The notes under the pieces are model-generated. The model was not told the DNA's origin. It saw only the letters and a list, made by a program, of their open reading frames with translations, and made no database searches. Positions 21,996 to 32,699 of a stretch of DNA of 64,000 nt are shown in pieces. The position numbers were made by a program, and so were the translations under genes. Each line of letters begins with the position of its first letter. Position 1 is the first letter of the stretch. The DNA comes from Diaporthe sp. PMI_573. Its lineage: Eukaryota; Ascomycota; Sordariomycetes; Diaporthales; Diaporthaceae. The stretch covers positions 186,001 through 250,000 of the forward strand of contig JAJTUP010000068.1 in NCBI GenBank assembly GCA_021399435.1. Direction: 5' to 3'.

Positions 21996-23015
21996 ATGTT
22001 TTTCTTCTCTTTTCGCCGAGAATGTCTCTTCAAGATCTCTGCAGCTTTGGGGTTATTCCTCACGGCGGCTCTAGTGCTCCATCAGCTCAGTTACACCGAA
22101 TACTTTACCATTACACAACAGGACATAGAAATCCTTCAAAAATGTCCATCAACATCGGCCGATGGCTCCGCTCGAAGAATCGACAAGACCATTCCAGACA
22201 CCATCCACCAGATTTGGAAGACCTCCAATACCTCAGCATATCCGGCTCCTGCGTCCCATGACTCTTGGAAAGCAAACTACGAACCCATGGGTTACACTGT
22301 CAAGCTTTGGACAGATGACGACATCGCAACGCTCATTGAGACCAATTACACCTGGTTAGTACCGACATACAAGGGATACAGCCGAAGTATTCAAAGAGCA
22401 GATCTGGCAAGACTGGCGGTGATACATGCGGAAGGGGGGATATACGCGGACTTGGATGTTCACCCAAGGTCTGTCGACGGACTTATTTGCTTGCAGAACT
22501 TAGGTCTACAGGGCATATTTGCTCCCACAGGGGGCACCGCCGGGTTCAGCAACCACTTCTTCATGGCCGAGCAAGGCGCGGACTTTCTCAAGTGGACTCT
22601 GCAGGAGGCAAAACGACGAGGTAGCTCAGCCTCGAAATGGATTCTCCTACCATATCTTAAAGTTTTCTGGTCCACGGGACCCTTGATGTTGACGGGAGCG
22701 TTTCGACAGTATGCATGGATGTACGGAAAGGCACAGGTCGACGTGGCGCTACTGGATGAGGGCCACGCTGCGAAGGTGTTCGGCCACGCGGCGGGGCGAT
22801 CGTGGCACGGTCCAGATGGGCAGGTCTTGAATTATTTTGGAGATCATTTACGCGTGAACAACCTAGCGACAGGCATACCAGCACTTGTTGCGATAGTAGG
22901 ACTATGCTACGTTGTGGGACGGAGTCGCGGAAAGTTTACGAGGTCAACATTTTCTACATGGTTGAGCAAGGGCGAGAATATCCCAAAAGACCCATTTGGA
23001 TCCTCCAATTTTTAA
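21996..23015 (+). CDS. GT32 family glycosyltransferase, type II membrane protein (SUR1/OCH1-like)
   Basis: A single-exon ORF of 339 residues. Residues about 12-30 (ISAALGLFLTAALVLHQL) form a signal anchor, so the catalytic domain should face the Golgi lumen. GT32 features in order: IPDTIHQIWKTSN (about 64-77), YTVKLWTDDDIATLIE, SIQRADLARLAVIHAEGGIY and the DXD sugar-nucleotide motif YADLDV (about 150-155), then GTAGFSNHFFMA and a C-terminal HGPDGQVLNYFGDH. A second hydrophobic segment lies at about 296-314 (GIPALVAIVGLCYVVG). Members transfer mannose or other hexoses from nucleotide sugars to glycolipids or N-glycans. The family is clear; the acceptor is not known. It stands alone between non-coding stretches. 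Confidence 0.85.
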   Translation: MFFFSFRRECLFKISAALGLFLTAALVLHQLSYTEYFTITQQDIEILQKCPSTSADGSARRIDKTIPDTIHQIWKTSNTSAYPAPASHDSWKANYEPMGYTVKLWTDDDIATLIETNYTWLVPTYKGYSRSIQRADLARLAVIHAEGGIYADLDVHPRSVDGLICLQNLGLQGIFAPTGGTAGFSNHFFMAEQGADFLKWTLQEAKRRGSSASKWILLPYLKVFWSTGPLMLTGAFRQYAWMYGKAQVDVALLDEGHAAKVFGHAAGRSWHGPDGQVLNYFGDHLRVNNLATGIPALVAIVGLCYVVGRSRGKFTRSTFSTWLSKGENIPKDPFGSSNF

Positions 23016-24428
23016 CGTGGCCAGCCATTTCGTAAATAGCCATCTGCTAAGAAATTCATTTGTATCTTCAGTAAAATTTGCACGCCTTCTGTGCAAAATG
23101 CTCACCCACCCGTGACAAGCTATACGAAGTACCCACTGACGGGGCCTCGTCTGTAGGATCAGTGCTATAAATAGCAAGGAGATCGACACACCCGGCCATG
23201 CTCCGAAAATGACGAAATGTTGAGCAAATGTGGTGGGAGCAAGACTCCGTGCAGCAAAAGTCATGACACCAGGTGTTAGCGCTTCACCACCGACCTTAAT
23301 ACCAATCTGCTCTAATTTAGAGCTATCCAGCTGGCACCAGCAAGCCTCAAATGAAAATGATCGAACTCGGGGGGGGGGGGGTTGGGGTGAAAGGAAACGT
23401 ACTGGTGGTTAATTACCTGCCATCCAAACTGTTGATTTCAGTCAGATTCGAGAACAAAGACTAAGAGCTGCGAGAGATGATCCATCCTTGCGTGAAGTGG
23501 CTCATGGATTTTCATTGAGGATCACGCGCAGGACGCTTAGGTAAAACTGACGAGTCAACATTCACCGATCTCTTCGGGTATTCGCGGCAGATACATGTGC
23601 AACCGCAATCTAGCACACCTTCAAAGTATTGATTATGTCAAGTTTCTGAGAACGAAGAGACCCTCGTACTCATGTTAGACTACTTATCCTGGCAATCAAG
23701 TAAGGTGGTGGTCGGTCGTGTTTGGGTCCATATCAGGGCTACCCTGCGCTTTGGACGCCTGTTGTCTACCAACGCCTCTCACTAGACACCCTCAGCAGGA
23801 CCTGCAGCCCAGGACCATGTGGATGCAAAACAGCGTCTAGCCACCTGTCCGCACACAATTCAGGACACGAGAGCCGCACAATTACAGACCATGCGGCATA
23901 CGCGTGGAAATCGAATCAAGGGAACCTCCTGAAGGTACCACTCATATTTCAGTGCTCACCGGGTGGACTTGCTGTGACATCTGTATGCCATTGAATACCA
24001 ACAAAGGATGGTACTGTACCCGATTTAGAAAACACAGAATAGCTTTATAACCGTGGCCCTAGCTTCAGGAAATGTTGCATCTAAATCATATTAACAAAAG
24101 TCATATTCCGCCCATGAAGTACCTGGTCGCATTACCAGTGCCTTCCGTGTCCACCATTGCTATGCGCAGCCCGCCTCATCCTCCAAGCCCTTCGTCAGCC
24201 GCACGGCAAAGCTTGAGGACGCTGCGGCAGCCGCCAGTAGCCAATCCCCACTGGATGAGAGCGAGTGGATTTGGGTAGTTATACCTGAGGACAGTGAGGC
24301 AGGTCTGCAAGGGTCGGAACCACTACATCCACTCCACTTTTGGACCAAGTAGAGTGGATGTACGATTTTTTAGCAATTACGTAGTGGATGTAGCACATAT
24401 TCGACCGGAGTGGAATGGATGTACACAC
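23016..24428. other. Intergenic DNA; no supported gene
   Basis: This contains a 13-G run at 23369-23381 and short ORFs with no recognisable product. From about 24320 to 24428, repeats of AGTGGATGTA mark the 3' end of the neighbouring hAT fragment. Confidence 0.45.
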
Positions 24429-24470
24429 GTGGATTTATAAGTGGATTTATAAGTGGATTTATAAGTGGAA
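24429..24470. repeat. 12-bp tandem repeat (GTGGATTTATAA) x3.5 at a hAT end
   Basis: Three perfect copies plus a partial GTGGAA lie just downstream of the stop of the minus-strand hAT fragment. More GTGGATGTA motifs continue to about 24320, the pattern expected of hAT subterminal binding sites. Confidence 0.8.
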
Positions 24471-24500
24471 TTTTGAGGCTATTCACAACCTCGTCGACGC

Positions 24501-25780
24501 CTATTCAGCCTCACTTTCAGAGGTTGACACTAACTCTTCAGCCTGCTGCTGCTGTGATGAATCGTCAACCTCGCTGGCGCTATCCTCGCCCTCCAATAGC
24601 CATTTTGACTCAGCAAGCGCCAGCTCGTCGTCGCCTAGAGTCCCACAACCGCCATCCAGCTTACTTTCAAGGTGCGACTTAAGCAATGGATCCAGGTCCT
24701 TGATAATGCCAGCACGGTACCAAGAGCGTAAAACCTGACAAATGGCGATAATCTCAGCATATAGGTTTGTACGCAACCCCGAGACCATCTTGCCAGCAGC
24801 TGAAAATAACCTCTCACACTCGGCTGACATCGGCTGGATTGTCAGGAAGTCCAAGGCCATCCTGGATAATCGAGGATATCTGCTTTGCTTAGTGATCCAG
24901 TAACCAATTGGATCACGAACGTTGCCGTCGCTGACGTCACGATCCGTCTGCCACGCTTGGTACTCGTCACCAACAATAGCTGCTGCGGAGGCTGGTGTTG
25001 AGCTTGGCAGACGGCTGTTCTTCTCGGAGGGGTTGAAAAACCGAGGTCTTTTTGCTGGAGGCTCGTCGTCGCCTCTGCTGCTGCTGGTTCTAACCTCGAG
25101 ATGAGCGTAATCGGACAGCCAGACGTCGGCGACCATCTCTTTTGCCTTTTCAACCCAACTAGGCTTATGAGCCCACGTTTCATCAAACCAGTCCCAACGA
25201 TAGGCTGGATGGAGCGCCATAGCCGTATAGTAGATGGGCGTCTCGTCCAGCCGCCGATAATATTCATCCAGCTTATCCCAAGCAAGGTTGATTCCGATGC
25301 GGAAGTGCTCTGGATCAGGAAAGTCAGCAGCAAGCTGCTTATATTCTTCCAGTGTGTTAAGCAGCAACTCATAGCCAAGCACCACGTCCCAGATATTGCC
25401 ATAGGAGCCAGTACAGCCTTGCTTACGCCTGCGGGTGTGTCCACCACCCTCAAGCGTCTTCACCACGGTCTCAAAAACAGTCAGAATAGCCTCCAAATGG
25501 TAAAGAACCTCCCAGTCTTTGTCCGTTAGCTGATTCTCGTCTCGGAGGATGCGTGGTTTTCTCGCCAACTTGGCTTGTGTCACTTGGCCAGTCTTTTTAG
25601 ACCGATTTTCGTCCTCCCATTGCGCCTTATACTTGATCAGTAGGAGTTCGATAGAGGTTTTCAACCGTAGAGCCCTGCGGAGCATGTAGAGTTGTGACAG
25701 CCAACGCGTGTCGTTATCGATAATTAGCTTGACTGGTTTCTTCGATCGGAGTTTAAGGGTGGTGGCGCGATTAATTTCGT
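24501..25780 (-). pseudogene. hAT transposase, C-terminal half, 5' end lost at a Fot/pogo insertion
   Basis: The open frame runs from about 25780 (DEINRATTLKLRSKKPVKLI, then DNDTRWLSQLYML) to the stop at 24501, about 425 codons; the first ATG is at 25683-25685. It has the hAT middle region (NIWDVVLGYELLLNTLEEYK) and the dimerisation domain (SRMALDFLTIQPMSAECERL). The N-terminal half with the finger and first catalytic Asp is missing. 14 bp upstream begins Fot/pogo copy A with its TA target site, and nothing hAT-like resumes on the far side. The similar middle part of the 11.7-14.1 kb hAT shows the same architecture but different residues. Confidence 0.8.
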
Positions 25781-25793
25781 CCTGTTAGATATA

Positions 25794-28080
25794 ACGTGGT
25801 TGGACAGTCAGCCGCGCAGGACACATGCCCGCGCACTTTTGCTAACTCTGCCAACTTTAGTCAACCCCAGCACCCACCCAGTGCAATAGAATCAATAAAA
25901 GTTGGCACCAATTGGTGCCAACTGGTCTCAATTGCTCAAGTTCAATCGACTTAGTTAATTTAGAGGTGTTGACGTGGCTGCAGTGCCAGTCTAAAGTGGC
26001 CGACTTTTGGTGGGAAAATCGGCTTCCCCACCAAAATGGAGCATTTCAGCCATGCAGAATCAACCTCAATCTACACCATCTAGACCAACTAATTAGGCGG
26101 TCCGCCGCGGACCGCTTAAAAATGTACTATTATACACTCAGAATCTGACTGACTAGACCCTTCTACATCTTTCTGACAAGTTGTTGCATAATGCCCAGTC
26201 TCGCCGCAGTTGCCACATCGTCGTTTGCTCGGTCTGCCGCGGACCGCCTCCTCTGCGCTACTACCGATTTCACCAGCTGGCCGCTTCCCCTTCTGTTTTT
26301 CCTCGATTATCGCCTGGGAATCCTCAATACTAAGTGCCCCTCCAAGCTGTACCCGACTTCTTTTAGCTCTCCGGCGCTTGGCGAGCCCAATATTAGCCTT
26401 CTCAAGGGTACGGACCCGATCATTCAAAAGAGTGATCTGATGCGCCATTGCTTGTGCACCCTTCGTGAACTTTTCAACTGCCTGGATAATTGGTGTAGGG
26501 GAGCTGCCCTGATGGTTAGAGATCTTGCCCTTGATAAAACTTGATTGCTGGACAGTCTGGTGGGCATTAGAGGGTGTTTGTGATTCCCATTTTGATGGCG
26601 ACATAGGGAGGGATTGTACTGGAGTCTGTAGGTGGATGTCCAGCTTGGAAATGACAGAATCTGGGTCCCATGGAGAAATCCCAGCTCCTCTGAACCCAGA
26701 GTTCATATTTTCTTCCGTAAAGACCTTGTCGTGGGCTGCCTTGAACGCGACAAGGAACTCGGATTTGGTGATGTGGTTGATAGAGGCCCGGATGAAGAGG
26801 TTGATCTGGTCGCCGTATGCACGCTTCAATGGCGAATATAATGCAACATCTAATGGCTGGAGTAAATGAGACGAATGCGGCGGCATGCTGATAGGGATAA
26901 TGTTGTTCTCTGTGCAGTACTGCTCAAACTCCGCCGATACATGGCTTTCGTGGCCATCAAGGATAAGCATCCGGTATTTGCCCTTAGTCCGCTGTTTTGT
27001 ATGCTTATTGAAGTGCTGAACCCATTCTAGACCCGTCTTATTATCTGTCCGCCCATTTAGAGTAGGCTTGATTATCCAGCTTGGTGGGAAGCCTGACTCT
27101 GTTGTCCAGTTGGCAAGGTGGTAGGCGCCCTGGACAATCACAAATGGTGGGATACACCAGCCCTTTGCATTGATGCATTCAATGACTGTTGCCCATTCCC
27201 GGTTCCCAGGCTGTACAGATTTGGCCTTTCCATGTCGATCAGCACGTGTAACAACCAATGATGCGGTTATCACGCCCATCATAAAGCCAGTCTCGTCGAA
27301 GTTATATAGGTCGTCATCCGTGATCCCATACTTGGCCATCATGTTGCGAAGGAGCCGGAACCAGTTCCCAATAACCTCTGGATCTTCGCAGAGGGCCCTC
27401 TGGTAATCATAAGGCCGATTAAACCTGGTCTTCAAGCTTGGTTGTGCATCCACGAAGCGTCGTGCCCATTTAGTACCAACAGGCTTGCCATCACGCGATG
27501 CCAGCAGGAGGTTGGCCATATCTTCCACACCAGAAAGCCGCATTGGAAATCCTCGTGCATCTTGCTCAATGATATATTGAACAAGTGTTTGCTCTTCAAT
27601 TGGGTCAAGTTTATGCTTCTCGACGCGTGATTCTTCACGCCGCGGTCGGTTGTTCATCCTGTCACGTAGAGTAGATTCAGGGATATGAAAGATCCGAGCA
27701 GCCTGACGTCTACTCAAGGGTTTCTTTTGATTTTTTTTAGAATTCTCGATTGCTTGAAGTGCTAGTTTGATTTTATCTTCTTTCGAGTAGATTGGCATTG
27801 TGGATGTTGGTTTCTAGCGTGTTGAATATTTAAGTAGGTAGGGTGATGCGAGACTGACGCGAAAAATGGAGACGCGATCTGCACCAAAAACAAACCCGCC
27901 TACCAAAACTTTAAATCTTTAGACTAGCACTGCAGCCACACCATGCCTCTAAATTAATGAAATCAATTAGAAATAAGTAATTCAGACTAGTTGGCACCAA
28001 TTGGTGCCAACTTTTATTAATAATTTTGCCCTGGGCGGGTGCTGGGGTTGGCTAAATTTGGTAAAGTTAGCAAAAGTGCG
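25794..28080 (-). mobile_element. Fot/pogo (Tc1-mariner superfamily) element, copy A, right terminus truncated
   Basis: The left terminus begins ACGTGGTTGGACAG after a TA target dinucleotide (25792-25793). Terminal inverted repeats include GCACCCACC and the palindrome TTGGCACCAATTGGTGCCAA at about 25902-25921 and 27992-28011. The right repeat follows the left as far as AGCAAAAGTGCG near 28080, then diverges, so about 45 bp of terminus are missing compared with copies B and C. The element carries an intact transposase but probably cannot excise normally. Confidence 0.85.
26116..27798 (-). CDS. Fot/pogo DDE transposase, copy A, intact
   Basis: A 560-residue uninterrupted ORF. N-terminal psq-type helix-turn-helix (MPIYSKEDKIKLALQAIENS ... 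RRQAARIFHIPESTL), then a CENP-B-like second helix-turn-helix (about 70-130, with VEDMANLLLASRDGKPVGT). The catalytic Asp triad is in NFDETGFMMG, LILDGHESHVS and LLQPLDVALYSPLKRAY, with about 35 residues between the last two. Near the C-terminus is a CCHC zinc knuckle CGNCGETGHYATTC, an addition not present in all pogo-type transposases. The protein is close to but not identical with copy C (for instance RRQAARIFHIPES against ARQAARIFNIPYS), so they are different insertions of diverging lineages. It acts on TA sites. Confidence 0.93.
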   Translation of the reverse strand: MPIYSKEDKIKLALQAIENSKKNQKKPLSRRQAARIFHIPESTLRDRMNNRPRREESRVEKHKLDPIEEQTLVQYIIEQDARGFPMRLSGVEDMANLLLASRDGKPVGTKWARRFVDAQPSLKTRFNRPYDYQRALCEDPEVIGNWFRLLRNMMAKYGITDDDLYNFDETGFMMGVITASLVVTRADRHGKAKSVQPGNREWATVIECINAKGWCIPPFVIVQGAYHLANWTTESGFPPSWIIKPTLNGRTDNKTGLEWVQHFNKHTKQRTKGKYRMLILDGHESHVSAEFEQYCTENNIIPISMPPHSSHLLQPLDVALYSPLKRAYGDQINLFIRASINHITKSEFLVAFKAAHDKVFTEENMNSGFRGAGISPWDPDSVISKLDIHLQTPVQSLPMSPSKWESQTPSNAHQTVQQSSFIKGKISNHQGSSPTPIIQAVEKFTKGAQAMAHQITLLNDRVRTLEKANIGLAKRRRAKRSRVQLGGALSIEDSQAIIEEKQKGKRPAGEIGSSAEEAVRGRPSKRRCGNCGETGHYATTCQKDVEGSSQSDSECIIVHF

Positions 28081-28098
28081 CCACTGACTGATCTGGTT

Positions 28099-28226
28099 AT
28101 GGCCCAAAAGAGGGGACCGCGGGGTGAATTATCCTCTCGGCGCAACCTCGGCTTAAGGCTTCGGGTTGACCAGAACTATTGGCCATCCGCTTTCCGCCCC
28201 ACTCCGCGGTCCCTCTTTTGGGCCAT
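28099..28226. repeat. Short inverted-repeat unit, possible MITE or hairpin
   Basis: A 24-bp arm starting ATGGCCCAAAAGAGG (28099-28122) recurs inverted at 28204-28226 with a one-base indel, separated by about 80 bp; similarity extends a few bases inward. It lies 18 bp beyond the truncated end of Fot/pogo copy A. No clear target duplication was seen. Confidence 0.7.
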
Positions 28227-29597
28227 TCCTCCTGCTTTTGGAGGCCCGCTCTTGGTCGGCAGAGCCTTTCCTTGGGCGTCCGACGGACGACAAATACGAG
28301 TCGGCAATCCTGAACCCGGAGCCTCACTTGCAGTGCATCAAGGAGTGGGAAAGTTTGTACATGATCAGGTCCACCCTGGCTAGTAGGTGTCAGATTATCA
28401 CCCTTTTAGGTATGTGGGACGTGTAATTATGGTCCAATTGATGGGGTGGTAACTGGGTGTATTGTGATGATGTCTTGTCTTGGTTCTCTAGCGCGAACCC
28501 TCCCGTTGGGGCCTGGTTTTGTCATGACGGACATATTGATGCCTCAGGCACACACCTCTTGGCTACCCGTCACATCTGACAGTAGGCATAATCTGCTTTG
28601 GTTTAATTCAAAGTTTGGGAAGAAACGTCGAGGCGCCAAGGCGCTTGCCTAAAAAGAATTCTCATCTCAGTAATCAATTGTAGAGTTCAATGAATATATG
28701 TTCCACTCACTCAGCATTACTGCGCAATATGGTAGCTATGGGAAGGAACACTGTGCTGAGTCACTTTCGGGGCGCCACGCGCAGCAGACACAGTGCCAAG
28801 GTTAGGCAGCATGGCTAATTAGACCCCGCTTTCGCCGAATCACCATTCGCACGTAGCATAACTTTGTCCGCATATCCACCACCCCCGAGCCCGCTCAACC
28901 TTGCGCTCTTATGTTCTGCATTAAACTCCCGCCAGAGGCGCATGATGGGTGCATGGGCAGGTGCTGAGCGTTGATGCTAACCAGACTCTTGGGCGGGGTG
29001 TACGCAACAAGGCAGGCCGGTCAAGCCGACTTGTGGCCAATCAAATTCGCCCATGCACGGGCCACTCTGTGAGTTTTCACATAGTGGCCCGTGCTCAACA
29101 GCCAGATATGGCCGGAGGGCGTCTGGGCTTGGCCAGCTTGTCTGGCTTATCTGGCACATTCTGCTCACACCGTCAAGTGGAGTGCGAGAAATTGCCAACA
29201 ACCTTCCAAGTCTGCCAGATCATATATACACATAGCAGTTTCCCATAATAGTTCTGGATACTTATTCAAACTTTCCAGCCCGGACCTATTCTGGTGATTT
29301 CCTTTAGCGCCATAGCACACCTCCAGTGTAAAAGCCTAGGTCTGCCAGGGCTACAAAAGGCGTTTGTGTGTGAAGGCTTATTCAGCTGAGACAGGTCCAG
29401 ATATTATTTCTAAGATAACTCTTATTATATTCTAAATATAGTTTCCGGCCTTTTCCCCCGTTCTGCCAATACTATCAAGTGCCCATCATTACCAACACTA
29501 AATGCATGCTTAAATAAGCACCTTAGCAGCTCTTCATTCCTTCAAACAATGCTTCTTCTACTTGTACTCCTTGGTCAACCAGCAGTCACCGCTCATT
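28227..29597. other. Intergenic DNA containing one strong hairpin
   Basis: No supported gene. The notable structure is the hairpin at 29055-29094. Small ORFs of 60-114 codons lack domains. The last ~200 bp probably hold the promoter of the small gene at 29598. Confidence 0.45.
29055..29094. repeat. 18-bp stem, 4-base loop hairpin
   Basis: The arm GCACGGGCCACTCTGTGA (29055-29072) pairs with 29077-29094 with one mismatch around the loop GTTT. The flanks are not T-rich, so it does not look like a Pol III terminator. Confidence 0.8.
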
Positions 29598-30089
29598 ATG
29601 TGCAAAATACCACAAGATATAGTGGACCATATCATGCGTCATTCGTCCCCCTACGATATTTTGGAACAATACCAAGCCGGCACACCTATACACAGAGTCA
29701 TTCTTAAACATGCTCGGATATGGGCTCCAATCTTCGACAAAATGGACTGGTTGAATGCAGTGTTAAGCATTCGCGGACACCCGATCCTTGATACATTATA
29801 TGGCCTAAGTCTGGACGGGTTATACATGAGAATACTGACGGCGAGGAGAGTCAGGCACTGGATTCGTTGCCCGTGCCACAAGCACTGTCCCACCACAACA
29901 AGCAACAAGAAGAGGGAAGCACTCGGTCTCCTCAAGTACCAGCATCTGCCCCCAGACAAGTTGGTTCCGGATCCCTTCCAAAGGCTACGCACAGGTCGAC
30001 TGGTTATCAGCCACTTGGCAGATGACTCTGAGGCGACGCTACTATGTGTATTGGAGTGGTCAGAAAAGAATGACTCGAAGTCCACTTAA
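29598..30089 (+). CDS. Small hypothetical protein, weakly F-box-like N-terminus
   Basis: A single-exon ORF of 163 residues from the ATG at 29598, starting MCKIPQDIVDHIMRHSSPYD. The short IPQDIVDHIM start followed by helical sequence resembles the beginning of degenerate fungal F-box proteins, but no full F-box is seen. A cysteine/histidine cluster (RCPCHKHCP) lies at about residue 100. The preceding 200 bp are T-rich and promoter-like. A real gene is plausible; the function is unknown. Confidence 0.45.
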   Translation: MCKIPQDIVDHIMRHSSPYDILEQYQAGTPIHRVILKHARIWAPIFDKMDWLNAVLSIRGHPILDTLYGLSLDGLYMRILTARRVRHWIRCPCHKHCPTTTSNKKREALGLLKYQHLPPDKLVPDPFQRLRTGRLVISHLADDSEATLLCVLEWSEKNDSKST

Positions 30090-32699
30090 CCCCTCAAGAG
30101 AAGTTTTCAGAGGCTCTGCCTAGTCCTACATCCTCCAAAGCGGCAGGAGGACCGGATCCCAGATGCGCACGACAGCCGCCGAGAAAATAGTTTTTCGGAG
30201 AGGCAATTGAACGCAAGAGAGCCTTTCACCACAACCCAGAGAAAATCAAAACACTCAGACCTCAATCCATATTTGGCAGTGAGCCAAAGCTCACATGAGC
30301 TCACACGGACGTGACAGAAGCCAAAAAACAACACAAATCCAAGAGAGTAGGCGGAACAAGAAAACAGGCGCGGGAGGGGGGGCCACGAGACCCGGATTCG
30401 ATGCTGGAGGAGAGATTGTAAAATTAGGTCATTGATTGCAACCAACTGATCGCTGTATCTTAACAAGTGAGCTCAAATGAAACATCATGCATCCTTGCAT
30501 CCTAATACATACGACGCTCCTGAAGACGGATTTTGTCACCGTTGGTTACCCTGCCCGTAGGAGGGGAATACTTCGTTGGCCGTATCTCTGGCCGTGTCTC
30601 TGGCCGCAGCTCTGTCTGGGCCTCGGCCCGAGTCGTGATTCGTGGGAAACTTATAAGTGTGCTCCAGTGCCGACCGACCGATGCTCGCCTTAGAGCAGCG
30701 TGGTTACTGCAGGCCAAACTGGGCCAACGACCTGTAGTGCTCGGGGCCCTTCCCCGACGCTAGTGATAAATAAAGCAGTTCTTTCGTCGCACCCTGTATG
30801 AATTGGAATCCTTCGTACTGTACGGAGTGCTGTATTGGGTTACTTTGTAGGAGGCTGGCCAGGTTGCCGTTTGGGCGCCAGGATCTGGGGTGAATGTACT
30901 TGAGCCAATGAGCTGTATTACCAGCGCGCTGGGACCATGTGGCCGAAATGACATGCGCAGGATTACCCTTGTACGATGTCCAGATACATTTGAAGTACTT
31001 TGCTCGTGTTTAACCTCCACATTCGTCCCCATTGCGACCTCACCCCTCCTACACTACCAACTTACTGTTTATTCCCCAAGTGAGCAGACTGGTCCCTGCA
31101 AGTCCACCATCCGTAATAGAACGCAAGGTACAGCGTAGTGCGACACAGCCCCCTCCACCCAACCTCCATCAGGGCGAAACAAAAAGGGTGGGGGAAGAAC
31201 GACAACGTACGACTTTGGCGTTGCGCTGTTGGCAGTCAGGAGGCGCGTTCTGATTCGTAGTCTAGCCGCCTATTCTACTGCTTTGCCGCAGCTACTCTAC
31301 CTGTGGTATTGGGTCAAGTCATGATACTATTCGCACACAAAGCCTCTCGGCCCTCTCGGTCGACTTGAATATCCCGACCGAGCCCCAGCGGCTGTCGATC
31401 TATGAGGCACACAGGTCACAAGCGCAGAATTCTCGCCCGGAGTCTTCGAGCATGTCTATCACATCCTGCGGATACGAGCCATATAGGGCGGGGCCGTTGT
31501 ACGAGTTGGAGTGATTTACACAGATTTGCGAGCCAACTAGGTGCGGGCCCCATAAGTCTAAGGGTCTGCTCGTGATTGATGGCCCTCGTGCAAGGCAAGG
31601 GAGTAAGGCGGTCTGGGACGGACGAAGCCGGTAATAGAAGAGTTATTAGTAATGACCAAAAGAATATTTGAATATTGAGCCCCCTTCCAGTCGATAAGCT
31701 ATTATCGATCCTCAATCCCGTAGGAATGCCGATAATGATGTGTTTGTTGATGGTGCTAGCAGGTTGATGTGGTTGGGCTCTGAATCACATTCCAGCTGCC
31801 AAGCGACCTGTGGGTAATATGGGTACACTGTAATTCGATTGCTGAAAAAGAGTCGCATGCTTTACAAGCACAAGTACGGGAAACAACGTGAGACACGTCG
31901 GGAACTACAGGGATGCCGGGGCGTATGGCTGAAGAAATTGTACCTTCAGCCAGTCAGACAGTCAGCCAATCAGCCAATCAGCCAATCAGCTAACCAGGAC
32001 GTTCATTGACGTGGCTATTTTTGGTGGGCCCCAGAAGTCATATGTACTTCGAGGTAGACACCCGACAACATAGTTTGCCCCGAGAATTACCATTGGAACA
32101 AAGGCTGGCTTACACTGAGTGTGGAGGACACCTACCATCAAACTGATAGCAAGCCAATCAATTAACAAGACTTGCTCAGTAACTGAAAACGTATCTGCCC
32201 TTTGTGAGGAATTGAATGACCCGCTTTGCTTGCGTGAGTGGTTCATCGTGGACTCGACCACACTTATTTCCAAACGTGTAAGCTATCTCGTAATCGGTAA
32301 AATGCGAGCTAATTATCTTCCAATCGACATTGTCAGTCACAAGCAGCTTCTCAGATTAGCCGCCAATCCGTGAAACCCTGGATAGCATCAATATCAGTGT
32401 ATTGTTCATGAAGGGCTCAAACCTAGGCAACCAATATCGCAGCCAATGTAATTCTTTGGAGCCACGGTGTTCCTCACCCTGAGCGGAATGAAGAACCCCG
32501 ATCTCCTTTCAACCTCTGCGCGCGAGAATACTTGCTATTTTACCTACGACGACCAACAGATTCCAGCTTTCGACCAACACCCTTTCTCCCACGACAGCCG
32601 TTGATTCCGATGGCCAGCACTGCTTCCTCAGTATTACAGCAGTAGCCGCAGAAGTCTCCTTGAAGCCTTTAGCATCCAGATATACTCAAGACGTCCAAA
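30090..32699. other. Intergenic region; CCAAT-box repeat, no supported gene
   Basis: Short tandem repeats occur: TCTGGCCG-like units near 30583-30610 and CAGCCAAT in tandem at 31963-31990. ORFs such as 30107-30466 (minus) and 31416-31715 (minus) show no domain. The last ~200 bp are pyrimidine-rich and likely the promoter and 5' UTR of the gene at 32700. Confidence 0.45.
31963..31990. repeat. CAGCCAAT tandem repeat (3.5 units)
   Basis: Three perfect 8-bp copies and a half copy, preceded by degenerate CAGCCAGTCAGACAGT. Each unit holds a CCAAT pentamer, the core of the Hap-complex binding site, but the nearest gene start is 700 bp away. Confidence 0.75.
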
